Of a stretch of DNA of 64,000 bases, positions 34,211-43,559 are shown one piece after another; position 1 is the first letter of the stretch, and each line of letters opens with the position of its first letter. Origin of the DNA: Peptoniphilus_B koenoeneniae (GTDB taxonomy: Bacteria > Bacillota > Clostridia > Tissierellales > Peptoniphilaceae); NCBI RefSeq assembly GCF_030812875.1, contig NZ_JAUSTN010000002.1, positions 186,001-250,000 of the forward strand. Reading direction: 5' to 3'. The notes under the pieces were generated by a model. The model had not been told where the DNA came from. It did not search any database and saw only the letters and a list, made by a program, of their open reading frames with translations. Both the position numbers and the translations under genes were made by a program.

Positions 34211-34928
34211 AAAGACCTTCTTCTGAATAAAAAACTAAACTTTTATCATTTTCTTTATCAAGGTAGGTTATTTCTTCTTCAATTAATTTTTGGTCTGTAA
34301 AAATAGTTTTTTCAACGATATATCTATCTGTATCTTTTTCTAATTTAAAAGGCAAAAATTCTTGATATCTGAAAGTATTTCGTCCGGATTTAGTTTTAAA
34401 ATCTCCTTCTAAAAACATAGAATTTATTGAATTTACATTTTCTTTTTTTAAATCTATATAAGCTGGGTTTAAAATATCGGCAAAATGATCATTTGTGCCA
34501 AGATATGGTATATAGCTAGCTTTATAATTTATTATTCTTTGTGACAATTTTTCAGCTTCTTCGTTGTCAATTAAAAAATATATTGTCCAGGAAACATCTT
34601 CAAGCCAAACTTGCTTTACTATTAAATTTCCTCCTTCTTCTCTTGAGGCAAAAGCTGTGGAATTATTAAACCTTTGTATTTTTCTATTAAAAATACCGTC
34701 ATTTGTATTTGGAATAACAGCAATTTTTAAATCCATAAATTTTTTATAGAACTCAGGGTATTCTTTTCTATTATTTTGTGAATATCCTGAATATCCCATA
34801 ATCGCTCCAAAAATTCCTAAAAGAGCGATTCTATGAATTTGTCCGTAAGAAAAATATAAATAGGTATTTACATCAGGTTGTTTAAAAAAGGCTGTTTTTC
34901 CCTTTAAATCAAATTTAAAAGCCTTCAT
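34200..34928 (-). CDS. cas5: Cascade subunit Cas5 (I-B)
   Basis: 242 residues of the Cas5h/Cas5b type; it starts with FKFDLKGKTAFFKQPDVN and has the glycine-rich GIFGAIMGYSGYS block. It caps the 5' handle of the crRNA. One-base overlap with cas7 (stop and start share sequence), showing coupled translation. Confidence 0.92.
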   Translation of the reverse strand: MKAFKFDLKGKTAFFKQPDVNTYLYFSYGQIHRIALLGIFGAIMGYSGYSQNNRKEYPEFYKKFMDLKIAVIPNTNDGIFNRKIQRFNNSTAFASREEGGNLIVKQVWLEDVSWTIYFLIDNEEAEKLSQRIINYKASYIPYLGTNDHFADILNPAYIDLKKENVNSINSMFLEGDFKTKSGRNTFRYQEFLPFKLEKDTDRYIVEKTIFTDQKLIEEEITYLDKENDKSLVFYSEEGLYGN

Positions 34929-35890
34929 TATTTAACCTCTATTTTTTCACCTGTGAAGATATTATAAAAATCTGCGTTTTTAGGAAAATCAATTAAATCT
35001 AAATATTTATCATTGAAGTATATTTCAATTTTCTTTATTTCTCCTCTATTTTCTAAAATATTCGAATCTGTGAAATATAATTTGTCTTTTGAATTTTCAT
35101 CAACTTTTTCAAATCTTATAAGTTCAGCTAAGTTTGGTAAATATAAATCTAAATCCGTTTCTACAAACATAGCAAATTCATTTTCTGCTCCAACTTTTGA
35201 ATTGGTAGCAAAACTTGTTGCTGAATCTATGGCTGCTGATTTAAATTTTTTGTAATCTTCTTCTTCATAACCTTCTGTTACTCCCAATTCTTCATAAGCG
35301 TTATAGGCAAGAGGATTTACTACAAAAGAATAATAATAATGAGCTTCTTCTGAAACTATTTTTGTCCCAAGAGTTGATGATTTTGCTTCTTCATTATTTT
35401 CAGATTTTTCTTTAGCCTTGGGATCTCTAAAAGGTGATAAAATATTTTGTTCACAAACTTTTGCTCCTTCATATTTATTTAAACCTTGAGATATTTGGAC
35501 TGCTCCGGTTATGGATATATTATTTCCGGCTTCTGCAAAAGTTGCTCCGAAATTCTTAACATCGATGGCCGAAAAAAGATTTGTCAAGACTTTTTCAGAT
35601 TCTCCCTTTTTAGAATTAGTAAGCTCAGTTTTAAAAATTTTTTCATATCTTTCTTTTAAAGTTCTTGGAATTAAAAATCCACTATCTGAAATTAAATAAC
35701 TTTTTATATATAAAACTTTTTCTCCATTATTTTGCCATTTAACTTTCATTGGATATTTTAAAGCTTTATCTGATGCAAAAAATTGTCCATTGCTTAAACT
35801 TTTCGGATATCCTGTAAAATCTGCATTCCAGTTTGCCATAATTGCTCTAACTCCGCAAACTCCATATACTCTATAATTTAACTTACTCAT
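34928..35890 (-). CDS. cas7: Cascade backbone subunit Cas7 (Csh2 type)
   Basis: 320 residues; N-terminus YRVYGVCGVRAIMANWNADF and the later DVKNFGATFAE block match the Csh2/Cas7 group of subtype I-B. It forms the helical backbone that holds the spacer part of crRNA. Overlaps cas8b by 8 bp. Confidence 0.93.
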   Translation of the reverse strand: MSKLNYRVYGVCGVRAIMANWNADFTGYPKSLSNGQFFASDKALKYPMKVKWQNNGEKVLYIKSYLISDSGFLIPRTLKERYEKIFKTELTNSKKGESEKVLTNLFSAIDVKNFGATFAEAGNNISITGAVQISQGLNKYEGAKVCEQNILSPFRDPKAKEKSENNEEAKSSTLGTKIVSEEAHYYYSFVVNPLAYNAYEELGVTEGYEEEDYKKFKSAAIDSATSFATNSKVGAENEFAMFVETDLDLYLPNLAELIRFEKVDENSKDKLYFTDSNILENRGEIKKIEIYFNDKYLDLIDFPKNADFYNIFTGEKIEVK

Positions 35891-37808
35891 TTATATTCCC
35901 CTTTTCTTCAGAATTATTTTTTTTATTATAAATATAAACTTCATCTAAAAAACCACAAATTATATACTTATCATCAACTTTTTTTCCCTTGTATTCATAG
36001 CTTAAAACTTTGCTGATTAGTCCATTTAAATTTGAATTTTTAATAACTTTTATATTATGCCCATATCTAACAATCAGTCTTTTTAACTTTTCTACTATTT
36101 TTTTGGGATTATCGTTATCTAAATATTCTCTAATAAAAGTAAGATTTTTATCTCCTATATTACTTTTGTCTAAAAGATATCTTAAAATTTGACCAATTCC
36201 GAATAAAAATTCTTCGTCGCTTTCAAATTCAAAATTTCCTCCCGACCTTATTTTTTCTTTCATATCTTTTTGTAAAGTCATAAACAAACCTCCTATATTT
36301 TTTTCAAAATAGTCTTTAAAAGAAAGATAATAATTGAATTGAGCGATGGCCTTATTAAAATAATTATTAGAAAGTGAATATTTAATAGAATCAAACATTA
36401 AGCTGTCCAAATTTTTTTCAAAATATTTTTCTTTTCCGTTTAAAATAAAATTCAAAGCATTTTGACCATGATTAATAATGATTAATTTTAAATTTCCATC
36501 TTTTATATTTAAATTTTCGAGACTATCTCTGTTTTTATAAAAATAATTATAAAAATAAACCCAATCAACATTTTTCATTACGTCTGATCTTTTTGTCATG
36601 TAAGAGTATTTACTTTTTTGTTTTTTTATATCATCTTCTTTTGCATCTTTTCCATAATTCTCTTTTATATACTCTTTAAAAGTAATATCAATATCAAATA
36701 AGTTTTTAGTATATTGTTTATACGATAAAATGGCAGCTTCATTCTTGTCCGGATATAAGAGAAGTTCATATCCCTTAAAGTCTTCATTTAAATCAAAATC
36801 ATTTTCTAAAATTTTTTCTCTTTTGATGTCAAAATATACTCTATAAATTTGTCTTCTAACAAGGTTATCCAAATAATCAAAAAATGTTTTTTGAATTTCT
36901 GCATCTTCCGTACTTATTAAATATGGCTCATTTATTATTCTGTCAAAATTGCTGAGATAGGGTTTTTTTTCGTTTAGACCCATATTATTATTTGATAAGC
37001 CAAAAATTTTCCCGTCAATTTCTTTATTATACTTATTTTTATTAAAAGAGTTGCTTCTTAGATAACGCTCTTGTTCTCGCTTATATGCTCTTTTTGTTTT
37101 TTCTTTATCTTCATATACAAAAAATATTTTAAAATAAGTTTTATTGTCAGGATTTAGGTTAAATTTATCTAAATTTTTTATCAACCAATTTCTAATTTTT
37201 TCTACTTCTTCTGTATTGACAATCCCTAAAATATTCTCATTTTCTTCATATAAGACTTTTGATTCTTTATCTTTATATTTAGTGTATGGATCTTTTAAAG
37301 TATCAAAATACCTTAAAATTGAAGAAAAAAATTTTTTGAATTTTTCAACATCTTCAAAATCTAAGCCAGCATAAATTTCTTCTTTAAAAATACTTTTCTC
37401 TTCATCGATTTTATCCAAAGAGAATTTTCCCGAATCTAAAAGTTCATAAATTCGGCTTAAAATAATTTTTGCACTTTCTTCTTTAGGATAAATATTTTCT
37501 TTAAAAAAGATACTGTAATAATTGGAGCTTTGTATAAGTTTTTTGAAATCCATACTCTTATTGGAATCTAAGATGTTGGAATGGTAATCTAAATACTTTA
37601 TAAAATCATAATTTAAAGAATTTTCCCCATCAATTATTTTTGTCTTTTTATCATATTTAATTGTAAGAGGTTCACTAAGAGCCCAATCTTCATTTTCTTT
37701 CATGGTAACTAATATATATTTACCATCCTTTGGCAAGTAGCTTTTTAAAATTAGATTTGGGTCTTTTTTAAGCTCCTCTTGAAAAATTTCTATGCACTCT
37801 TTAATCAC
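35883..37808 (-). CDS. cas8b: Cascade large subunit Cas8b (TM1802/Csh1 group)
   Basis: 641 residues, lysine-, tyrosine- and phenylalanine-rich. No short signature is visible to me, but position between cas6 and cas7, length and the LDYHSNILD, YDKKTK and DEEFLFGIGQILRYLLDKS regions fit Cas8b/Csh1. Its role is PAM recognition and R-loop initiation. It starts with GTG, preceded by GGAG six bases upstream, three bases after the cas6 stop. Confidence 0.88.
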   Translation of the reverse strand: MIKECIEIFQEELKKDPNLILKSYLPKDGKYILVTMKENEDWALSEPLTIKYDKKTKIIDGENSLNYDFIKYLDYHSNILDSNKSMDFKKLIQSSNYYSIFFKENIYPKEESAKIILSRIYELLDSGKFSLDKIDEEKSIFKEEIYAGLDFEDVEKFKKFFSSILRYFDTLKDPYTKYKDKESKVLYEENENILGIVNTEEVEKIRNWLIKNLDKFNLNPDNKTYFKIFFVYEDKEKTKRAYKREQERYLRSNSFNKNKYNKEIDGKIFGLSNNNMGLNEKKPYLSNFDRIINEPYLISTEDAEIQKTFFDYLDNLVRRQIYRVYFDIKREKILENDFDLNEDFKGYELLLYPDKNEAAILSYKQYTKNLFDIDITFKEYIKENYGKDAKEDDIKKQKSKYSYMTKRSDVMKNVDWVYFYNYFYKNRDSLENLNIKDGNLKLIIINHGQNALNFILNGKEKYFEKNLDSLMFDSIKYSLSNNYFNKAIAQFNYYLSFKDYFEKNIGGLFMTLQKDMKEKIRSGGNFEFESDEEFLFGIGQILRYLLDKSNIGDKNLTFIREYLDNDNPKKIVEKLKRLIVRYGHNIKVIKNSNLNGLISKVLSYEYKGKKVDDKYIICGFLDEVYIYNKKNNSEEKGNINE

Positions 37809-37810
37809 CG

Positions 37811-38503
37811 TTAACTCCTTTCCATAAGTTTATAGCCTTCAAATCCGAACCCATAAGAATTGTTTTCACTAAAAGTAACCCCTAAAGAAAAATATGCAAT
37901 TTCTTGAGAAAATTTGTCAGGCTTAATGTTAAGTTCAATTTTGTCTCCTAAAAGAGTGATATTTTTAAATTTACATGGAATTGGACCTGAATTTAAAAAT
38001 TTTATACAATCATAAAAATCTTTTTCTTCGATTTCGTTTTTCGTGAAATATTTATATTTTTTAAAAATATTTTCTTTAATACGTTTCTCAAATTCATCAA
38101 CACTTAAATTGTTTCTCCAATATCCCTCATCTGATTTTAAAATCAGGCTATTTAAGGTGTAAATCTTGTCAATTAAATCTTGTTTTATAACTTTAGGTTT
38201 AATAAGTAAATTTTTAAAATTATAATTTTTATAATTTTCAAAGCCATTTAACAAATAATTTACAAAATCTTTATCTATAGATCTTATTCTAAATTGGCAA
38301 AGTTTTTCCTTGACATAAAAATTTTTTATTGGATATAAACTGTCAAAGCAATATGGTTTATAATTTTTTTCTTCGTGAAAAGCTAAAAATTTTTCATTTA
38401 AAGCTAAATATCCATTGATAAGCTTCGCTAATTCTTTTTGTACATCCTCCTTTTTTAAATCTTCTAACAAAAATGTCTTTACGTTTAATTCATAAACTTT
38501 CAA
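37811..38503 (-). CDS. cas6: crRNA-processing endoribonuclease Cas6
   Basis: 230 residues ending in a glycine/aromatic block (NNSYGFGFEGYKLM) typical of the Cas6 RAMP fold. It cleaves pre-crRNA within repeats to leave the ATTGAAAT handle. The start is TTG at 38503 with GGAGGTGAT at good distance. First gene of the cas operon; a candidate regulatory guide and its target lie directly upstream. Confidence 0.92.
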   Translation of the reverse strand: MKVYELNVKTFLLEDLKKEDVQKELAKLINGYLALNEKFLAFHEEKNYKPYCFDSLYPIKNFYVKEKLCQFRIRSIDKDFVNYLLNGFENYKNYNFKNLLIKPKVIKQDLIDKIYTLNSLILKSDEGYWRNNLSVDEFEKRIKENIFKKYKYFTKNEIEEKDFYDCIKFLNSGPIPCKFKNITLLGDKIELNIKPDKFSQEIAYFSLGVTFSENNSYGFGFEGYKLMERS

Positions 38504-38522
38504 ATAATCACCTCCATATAAT

Positions 38523-38536
38523 TATCATTTGCTTGA
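38523..38536 (-). promoter_or_regulatory. Candidate target of the crRNA-like guide in the cas6 leader
   Basis: On the minus strand, TCA (38534-38536) stands directly before AGCAAATGATA (38533-38523). These 11 bases are identical to the first 11 of the spacer-like segment at 38620-38645. The site begins about 13 bases after the cas -10 box, i.e. just after the predicted transcription start, where bound Cascade would block the operon. Confidence 0.75.
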
Positions 38537-38546
38537 TTACAAATTA

Positions 38547-38575
38547 ATAATAAAACTTTTTATATTAAATTACAA
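38547..38575 (-). promoter_or_regulatory. Promoter of the cas operon
   Basis: TTGTAA (38570-38575), 17-bp spacer, TATTAT (38547-38552) on the minus strand. Start predicted near 38540, giving a leader of about 37 bases before the cas6 TTG. Confidence 0.65.
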
Positions 38576-38589
38576 GCACATTTTTAAAA

Positions 38590-38677
38590 AATTTTTTACA
38601 TCTCATGTTGGCGTTCAAATTAGAATTAACTAAATATCATTTGCTATTTCAATACATCTTATGTTTTTGTTCAATTT
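38590..38677 (-). ncRNA. Degenerate mini-CRISPR, candidate CreR-type regulatory guide RNA
   Basis: Repeat A (38646-38675) matches the array repeat at 28/30 positions and keeps the 3' handle ATTGAAAT. Repeat B (38590-38619) matches at 22/30, with its handle region degraded. Between them lies a 26-nt spacer-like segment. TATAAT at 38684-38689 (minus strand) puts the predicted start at about 38677, just before repeat A. The first 11 nt of the segment match a site beside a TCA motif downstream of the cas promoter. Known CreA and CreR guides have this design: short, partial seed match, degraded repeats. It could instead be a dead array fragment, but the seed match argues against that. Confidence 0.78.
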
Positions 38678-38737
38678 AATCCTATTATAAACTATTTTTA
38701 TAAATTTATAGCAAATTATTTTTAGTCTTATAAAATT

Positions 38738-39769
38738 TTAAATTTCAAATTTTTTAGGGCAATTAAATGATATAGTGTGGAAAGGAATTGCCATTTTGAA
38801 ATTATTGTTTTCAAGAATTTCTCTATATTGATTGAAATTTAAGTGTGTTGGAACAATTACTTGAGACATTTTATTTTTATTTAAAAGTTTCATGGCCTTC
38901 GATTTTTTTTCCAATGTTCCTGTAGAAATTCCTCTTCCACCATTTTCAATTATTTTTATTGCTGTTTTATAGCTTTCTTTATTTTCTAATTGTGGGTCTT
39001 GTAAAAATATAAAGCCTTTCATTTTATTTTTAATGGGAAAAAGGTCTAATTTTACTTTTTCATTTTGCCAAAAGTTGTTAAATCCACAAGAGAATGCTTT
39101 TCTTATTTTTTTATCTCCATAAATTTTATAGTCAAAATTTTCTTCAAGAATTTTTAAAATTTCAAGTCCTCTTCCATATTCAGGGACTGGAAAAAATATT
39201 TTATCTGTAATTTTTAAATATTCTTTTATTTTTTTTATTAATTTTTCTTTTTGTTTTTCAAAACTATTTTCGTTAAATCCATAAGCTGCATCAATTATTG
39301 CAAAATCGGCTTTTTGATCTTCTATTAGGTCATATTTATAGACTTTTGTTTGAAAGTTTACATCTCCTGAATAAAAAATCTTTTTATTTTCAAATTCCAA
39401 ATTAAAATATACCGCCCCTTTGGCATGGCCACTTCTTCCCCACTGGATTTTCATGCCGTCAACTTTTTCATCTATGTCTTCAAGATATATTGTAGGATAA
39501 ACTTTTTTAAGCATTTTAAAAGTTTCATAGCTTGTTATAAGCGTACAGTTTCTATTATTTTGAAAAATTAAATCTAAAGCTCCGCTGTGATCTTTATGAA
39601 TGTGGGATAAAAAAACATATTTAATTTTTTTTATCTCTTTTTTACTTAAATCAGGCAATAAGGTTTTATTTTTTATGCCTGCATCAAATAAAATTGAAAA
39701 TTTTTCACCTTCAAAGTAAAAAGAATTTCTTCCGTGTTCTCCCACTCCTCCTGCAATTTTAAATTTCAT
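38738..39769 (-). CDS. MBL-fold hydrolase, CPSF/RNase J-like
   Basis: 343 residues with the metallo-beta-lactamase motif SHIHKDHSG and later metal-ligand blocks (GHAKGAVYF, YSGDVNF) plus a beta-CASP-like region ending in VPTHLNFNQYREIL. Enzymes of this group cleave RNA or phosphodiesters; the substrate here is unknown. It overlaps the ABC permease by 4 bp, so it is the last gene of that transporter operon rather than part of the CRISPR locus, although it abuts the regulatory guide. Confidence 0.82.
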   Translation of the reverse strand: MKFKIAGGVGEHGRNSFYFEGEKFSILFDAGIKNKTLLPDLSKKEIKKIKYVFLSHIHKDHSGALDLIFQNNRNCTLITSYETFKMLKKVYPTIYLEDIDEKVDGMKIQWGRSGHAKGAVYFNLEFENKKIFYSGDVNFQTKVYKYDLIEDQKADFAIIDAAYGFNENSFEKQKEKLIKKIKEYLKITDKIFFPVPEYGRGLEILKILEENFDYKIYGDKKIRKAFSCGFNNFWQNEKVKLDLFPIKNKMKGFIFLQDPQLENKESYKTAIKIIENGGRGISTGTLEKKSKAMKLLNKNKMSQVIVPTHLNFNQYREILENNNFKMAIPFHTISFNCPKKFEI

Positions 39770-41421
39770 ATCTTTTTCCTTTCTAAGAATAATCTGACTA
39801 AAATTAAACTTGTGGTTGTTATTAAAACAGTTATCAATGCCATTGCCATTCCTAAAGATATGGATCCTTGTTCAAATTCACGAACTATAAATGTGGATAT
39901 TACAAGCTTATTTGGCGGTGAAATTAATGATGCTGTGACAAGTTCTCTTAAGCCTATTATAAAGGTCATCATCCATGCTGAAAAAACTGATTTTAATATT
40001 AGGGGTAAATTTATCTTTCTAAAAATATATAGGGGACTTGCTCCGAAAACTTTTCCTGCCGCTACTAAATTTTCAGAAATTTGTGTATATCCGCTTGTTA
40101 CATAGGATATTGTATATGGCAAGAATAAAATTACATAAGCTAAAACCATTATTCCCATGGTGTTGTATAGGGGTAAAATTTTATATAAACGGTTCCAAAA
40201 AATCATTATTCCTATTACTATTACTATACCTGGAAGCATTTCAGGTAAAAGTCCTATTCCTTCTATAGTTTTTCCAAGTTTATTTTTACTATAAAATATC
40301 ATTGTAACTATTAAAGTTCCAAAAATTACGCAAATTGTAGCTGAGCAAAATGCCAATAAAAATGAATTTTTAATGGCCTCCATTCCCTTTTGAGATTCAA
40401 AAAAAAGTTCATGGTAGTTTGCCGTTGTGAAATTTCCCATTTTAAATCCAATTCCCCTCAATTTTATAAGAGATGATGAAATTATAGAAAAGTATGGAAT
40501 TATAATTGAAATAAATATAACTAAAAAAATATACAGATAGGCTAAAAATTTTTTTCCTTTTTCAAGTTTTATAAGAGATACTTTTAAACCTTTACCTCCA
40601 ACTAAATTATAGCTGGCTTTTTTTGTTATGATATTTTGCATAAGCCACATAAAAATACAAATACCCATAAGTAAGCTTGCAAGAGCTGCTGATTTTCCGA
40701 AATCCACCGGTGCAATACTTGCATATTTATGAATATCTGTGGTAAATACACTAAAGCCTATTCGCTTTCCTAATGTAGATGGAGTTCCATACTCACTTAA
40801 AGTTTTTACAAAAACTAAAAGACCTCCTATGGCAAAATTTGAGTATAAAAGTGGCAAAAAAATTTTTATCATTCTTATTTTTGAATTTGCTCCAAAAACT
40901 TTCGCCGCTTCTAAAAGAGAGTTTGGTATGTTTGCCATTGCGTTTTTTAAAATAGTAAGCATAAATGGAAATATATGCAAACTCATAACAAGAACAAGGC
41001 CTGCTAATGTGAAAAACCAATTTTCACTTCCCTTAAACATGGGAACTATCTGTTGTAAAAGTCCATTTTTTTGCATAAACAATATCCAACCCATAGAAGC
41101 GATATATGGAGGCGTCATAAAAGGTATAAGAAATAAAATTTCAAAGATTTTTTTATTTGCCAGTTCCGTTCTTGAAAACAAAAATGCTAAGGGTCCTGCA
41201 ATAAGTGTGGAAACTATTACGACTAAAATTCCCAAAAGCAAAGAGTTTAAAATCATTTGCAAATTTTCATTTTTTGAAAAAACTTCAAGAGAAAAGCTTA
41301 AATTTAATTTTCCGTCAATTATTACTGCTTTTAAAAAAACAGATAAAAGAGGAGCGATAATTAAAAATATTAAAATCACTCCTATAATTATCAAATTTAA
41401 ATTTTTTTTAAAAAATTTCAT
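39766..41421 (-). CDS. Iron(III)-type ABC transporter permease (two fused halves)
   Basis: 551 residues with about twelve membrane helices and two binding-protein-dependent transport signatures (EAAKVFGANSKIRMIKIFLP and VAAGKVFGASPLYIFRKINL), as in FbpB/SfuB. It pairs with the adjacent binding protein and ATPase. The substrate is probably Fe3+ or another small ligand such as aminoethylphosphonate. It overlaps the binding-protein gene by one base. Confidence 0.9.
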   Translation of the reverse strand: MKFFKKNLNLIIIGVILIFLIIAPLLSVFLKAVIIDGKLNLSFSLEVFSKNENLQMILNSLLLGILVVIVSTLIAGPLAFLFSRTELANKKIFEILFLIPFMTPPYIASMGWILFMQKNGLLQQIVPMFKGSENWFFTLAGLVLVMSLHIFPFMLTILKNAMANIPNSLLEAAKVFGANSKIRMIKIFLPLLYSNFAIGGLLVFVKTLSEYGTPSTLGKRIGFSVFTTDIHKYASIAPVDFGKSAALASLLMGICIFMWLMQNIITKKASYNLVGGKGLKVSLIKLEKGKKFLAYLYIFLVIFISIIIPYFSIISSSLIKLRGIGFKMGNFTTANYHELFFESQKGMEAIKNSFLLAFCSATICVIFGTLIVTMIFYSKNKLGKTIEGIGLLPEMLPGIVIVIGIMIFWNRLYKILPLYNTMGIMVLAYVILFLPYTISYVTSGYTQISENLVAAGKVFGASPLYIFRKINLPLILKSVFSAWMMTFIIGLRELVTASLISPPNKLVISTFIVREFEQGSISLGMAMALITVLITTTSLILVRLFLERKKI

Positions 41422-42443
41422 TACTTGGCAACAAGAGAGTTTAATTTTTTAGCTGAATCTGTTGCTATTTTCATCATATTTTCCCAATTTGTAGGAATTT
41501 GTTTTATATCTTTAAGACCTGCTCTATTGTCCATTTCAATGTCGCTTCTTCCTGGAATAAGAAAAGCTTCTGCCACCATCTTTTGAGCCTTATCTGAATA
41601 AAGAAAGTCTATAAATTTTTTAGCTCCTTCAGGATTAGGTGCTGATTTTAAAATTAAAGCTGGACGAGGATTTACAACAGTTCCGCTCTTAGGATAATAA
41701 ATGTCTATGGGTTCACCCTTCTTTTTTGAAGTGTAGGCATTGTAATCAACTCCTGCAACTAAAATTCCAGTTTCCCCTGTTGTTACAGATTCAAGGGCAG
41801 CTTTATTTGCTCCTGGAACAATTAAACCGTTTTTAGCCATGTTTTCAAAATCATCCCAACCGAAATTATCTATATATGCTGCAAGAAAGTCTTTACAAGC
41901 TCCGGATTTTTCAGGGTCTGGAATTGCAATTTGGCCTTTATATTTAGGATCTGACAGTTCGCTCCAATCTGCATTTAAATCTTTAAAGGCATTTGTATTA
42001 TAAATAATTCCAACTGCAGAGGCACAGTAACCGAAAAGTTCATTGTCTTCATCAATCCATCCCTCTACACTTTTATCTTTATTTTTTATTTCGTAGGACA
42101 TTAACATGTCTTGAGATTTTAAGCTTAAACCGTCAGACCATGATGCAAGACCTACAACATCTGCAATAGGATTTGCCTTTTCAGCTTCCAGTCTTGCTAA
42201 AATTTCTCCTGTAGTGCCTTGGAAAACTTCAACTTCAATTCCACTTTCTTCTTTAAAGGCTTCAGTTAATTTTTCTGTAAGTTTTGCTGGAGAAGGCATA
42301 TAAACGGTAATTTTTTTATTATCTGACACATTTTCACCCTTATTTTCAGAGTTAGCCTTAGAGTTTTCTTTTGAATTTCCGTTAGCACAAGCACTTAAAA
42401 GTAAAATTGAGCAAAGTAAAATTCCAATAATAGATTTTTTCAT
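41421..42443 (-). CDS. ABC transporter substrate-binding lipoprotein, iron(III) type
   Basis: 340 residues; lipobox LLSACANG near residue 19 and a low-complexity N/S/E/K linker, then a periplasmic-binding fold of the FbpA/thiamine-binding class with ITVYMPSPAKLTEKL and YDFLYSDKA-like blocks (KFIDFLYSDKAQKM). Tyrosines in VDYNAY could help bind Fe3+. It lies between the ATPase and the permease in one operon. Confidence 0.88.
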   Translation of the reverse strand: MKKSIIGILLCSILLLSACANGNSKENSKANSENKGENVSDNKKITVYMPSPAKLTEKLTEAFKEESGIEVEVFQGTTGEILARLEAEKANPIADVVGLASWSDGLSLKSQDMLMSYEIKNKDKSVEGWIDEDNELFGYCASAVGIIYNTNAFKDLNADWSELSDPKYKGQIAIPDPEKSGACKDFLAAYIDNFGWDDFENMAKNGLIVPGANKAALESVTTGETGILVAGVDYNAYTSKKKGEPIDIYYPKSGTVVNPRPALILKSAPNPEGAKKFIDFLYSDKAQKMVAEAFLIPGRSDIEMDNRAGLKDIKQIPTNWENMMKIATDSAKKLNSLVAK

Positions 42444-42451
42444 AATTCCTC

Positions 42452-43414
42452 CTAAATCTTAATAAAGTTTTTTTCATCAATATGAATAGTCAACTTATCC
42501 CCCACATCTAATCTTTCATTAGAAAAAATACTCCAAGTTTTTTCGTTATGATTAACGTTTAAAAGATAAGAGTTCCCTAAAAACTGCACTTTTGAAACAA
42601 TTGTGTTGAAAGTTTTTGCACCTTCAAAGTCATTCAAACTTGCTACTTCAGGCCTAAACATAAGATCATCCTTAATCCAATTTCCAAGTCCTATAAAACT
42701 TGCAACAAATTCATTATTAGGATGATTGTATATATTGTAAGGAGTATCGTACTGTTCTAAGAAACCATTATGAAAAACCGCAATTTTTTCACTCATACTC
42801 ATTGCCTCAGTTTGGTCATGGGTCACAAATATTCCTGTGATTGAAAGTTCATTTATAAGTTCCCTAAGTTCAAGACGCATTTGCTTTCTTAAAATTGCAT
42901 CAAGAGCAGATAAGGGCTCATCAAACAAAATACATCCCGGCATTATGACTATGGCTCTTGCAAAAGAAACTCTCTGTTGTTCCCCACCAGAAAGCATTGA
43001 TGGATATCTTTTTTCATATCCTTCAAGCCTTACTTTTTTCAAAGCAGATTTAACTTTTTTATCAATATTTTTAAAATCTCCTTTAACTTTTAAACCGAAG
43101 GCAACATTGTCATAAACAGTCATATGAGGCCAAAGTGAGAAATCTTGAAATACAAATCCCAACCCTCTTTTTTCCGTTGGAAGATCTATATTTTCATCTT
43201 TAGAAAAAACACAAACATCATCAAAAAATATTCTCCCTCTATCAGGTTTTTCAAGACCTGCTATAATTCTTAAAAGAGTTGTCTTGCCACAACCTGAAGG
43301 TCCTAAAAAACTTGTAAGTTTTCCGGATTCAATTTCAAGATTTATATTTTTTAAGACATCTTTTTTCCCGAAAGATTTACAAATGTTTTCAAGTTTAAGT
43401 CTCAATTCATACAC
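42452..43414 (-). CDS. ABC transporter ATPase, iron(III)/spermidine type
   Basis: 320 residues: Walker A GPSGCGKTTLL, signature LSGGEQQR, Walker B CILFDEPLSALD, H-loop FVTHDQTEAMSM, and a C-terminal TOBE-like domain (about residues 240-320). First gene of the operon, with AGAGGAG before the ATG. It energises the FbpA/FbpB-like components downstream. Confidence 0.93.
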   Translation of the reverse strand: MYELRLKLENICKSFGKKDVLKNINLEIESGKLTSFLGPSGCGKTTLLRIIAGLEKPDRGRIFFDDVCVFSKDENIDLPTEKRGLGFVFQDFSLWPHMTVYDNVAFGLKVKGDFKNIDKKVKSALKKVRLEGYEKRYPSMLSGGEQQRVSFARAIVIMPGCILFDEPLSALDAILRKQMRLELRELINELSITGIFVTHDQTEAMSMSEKIAVFHNGFLEQYDTPYNIYNHPNNEFVASFIGLGNWIKDDLMFRPEVASLNDFEGAKTFNTIVSKVQFLGNSYLLNVNHNEKTWSIFSNERLDVGDKLTIHIDEKNFIKI

Positions 43415-43507
43415 ACTCCTCTTTTTTTAAGTTTACAATAGAGATGTAACTTGAAATTTTATAAAATGTAAGGAAATTGTAAAAATAAAAGCGGCTTTTC
43501 ACAAAAA

Positions 43508-43540
43508 AATCTCCTTAAAGTTATTTCCTTAAGGAGATTT
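43508..43540 (-). terminator. Terminator of the clpB operon
   Basis: Minus-strand stem AAATCTCCTTAA / TTAAGGAGATT followed by T-rich sequence, about 20 bases after the clpB stop. Confidence 0.8.
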
Positions 43541-43559
43541 TATAATTTTTTAATTTTTA

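Noticed and set aside
39734..41452. Long plus-strand frames opposite the ABC permease and binding protein
   Set aside because: They are antisense to well-supported genes and show no domain or ribosome site.
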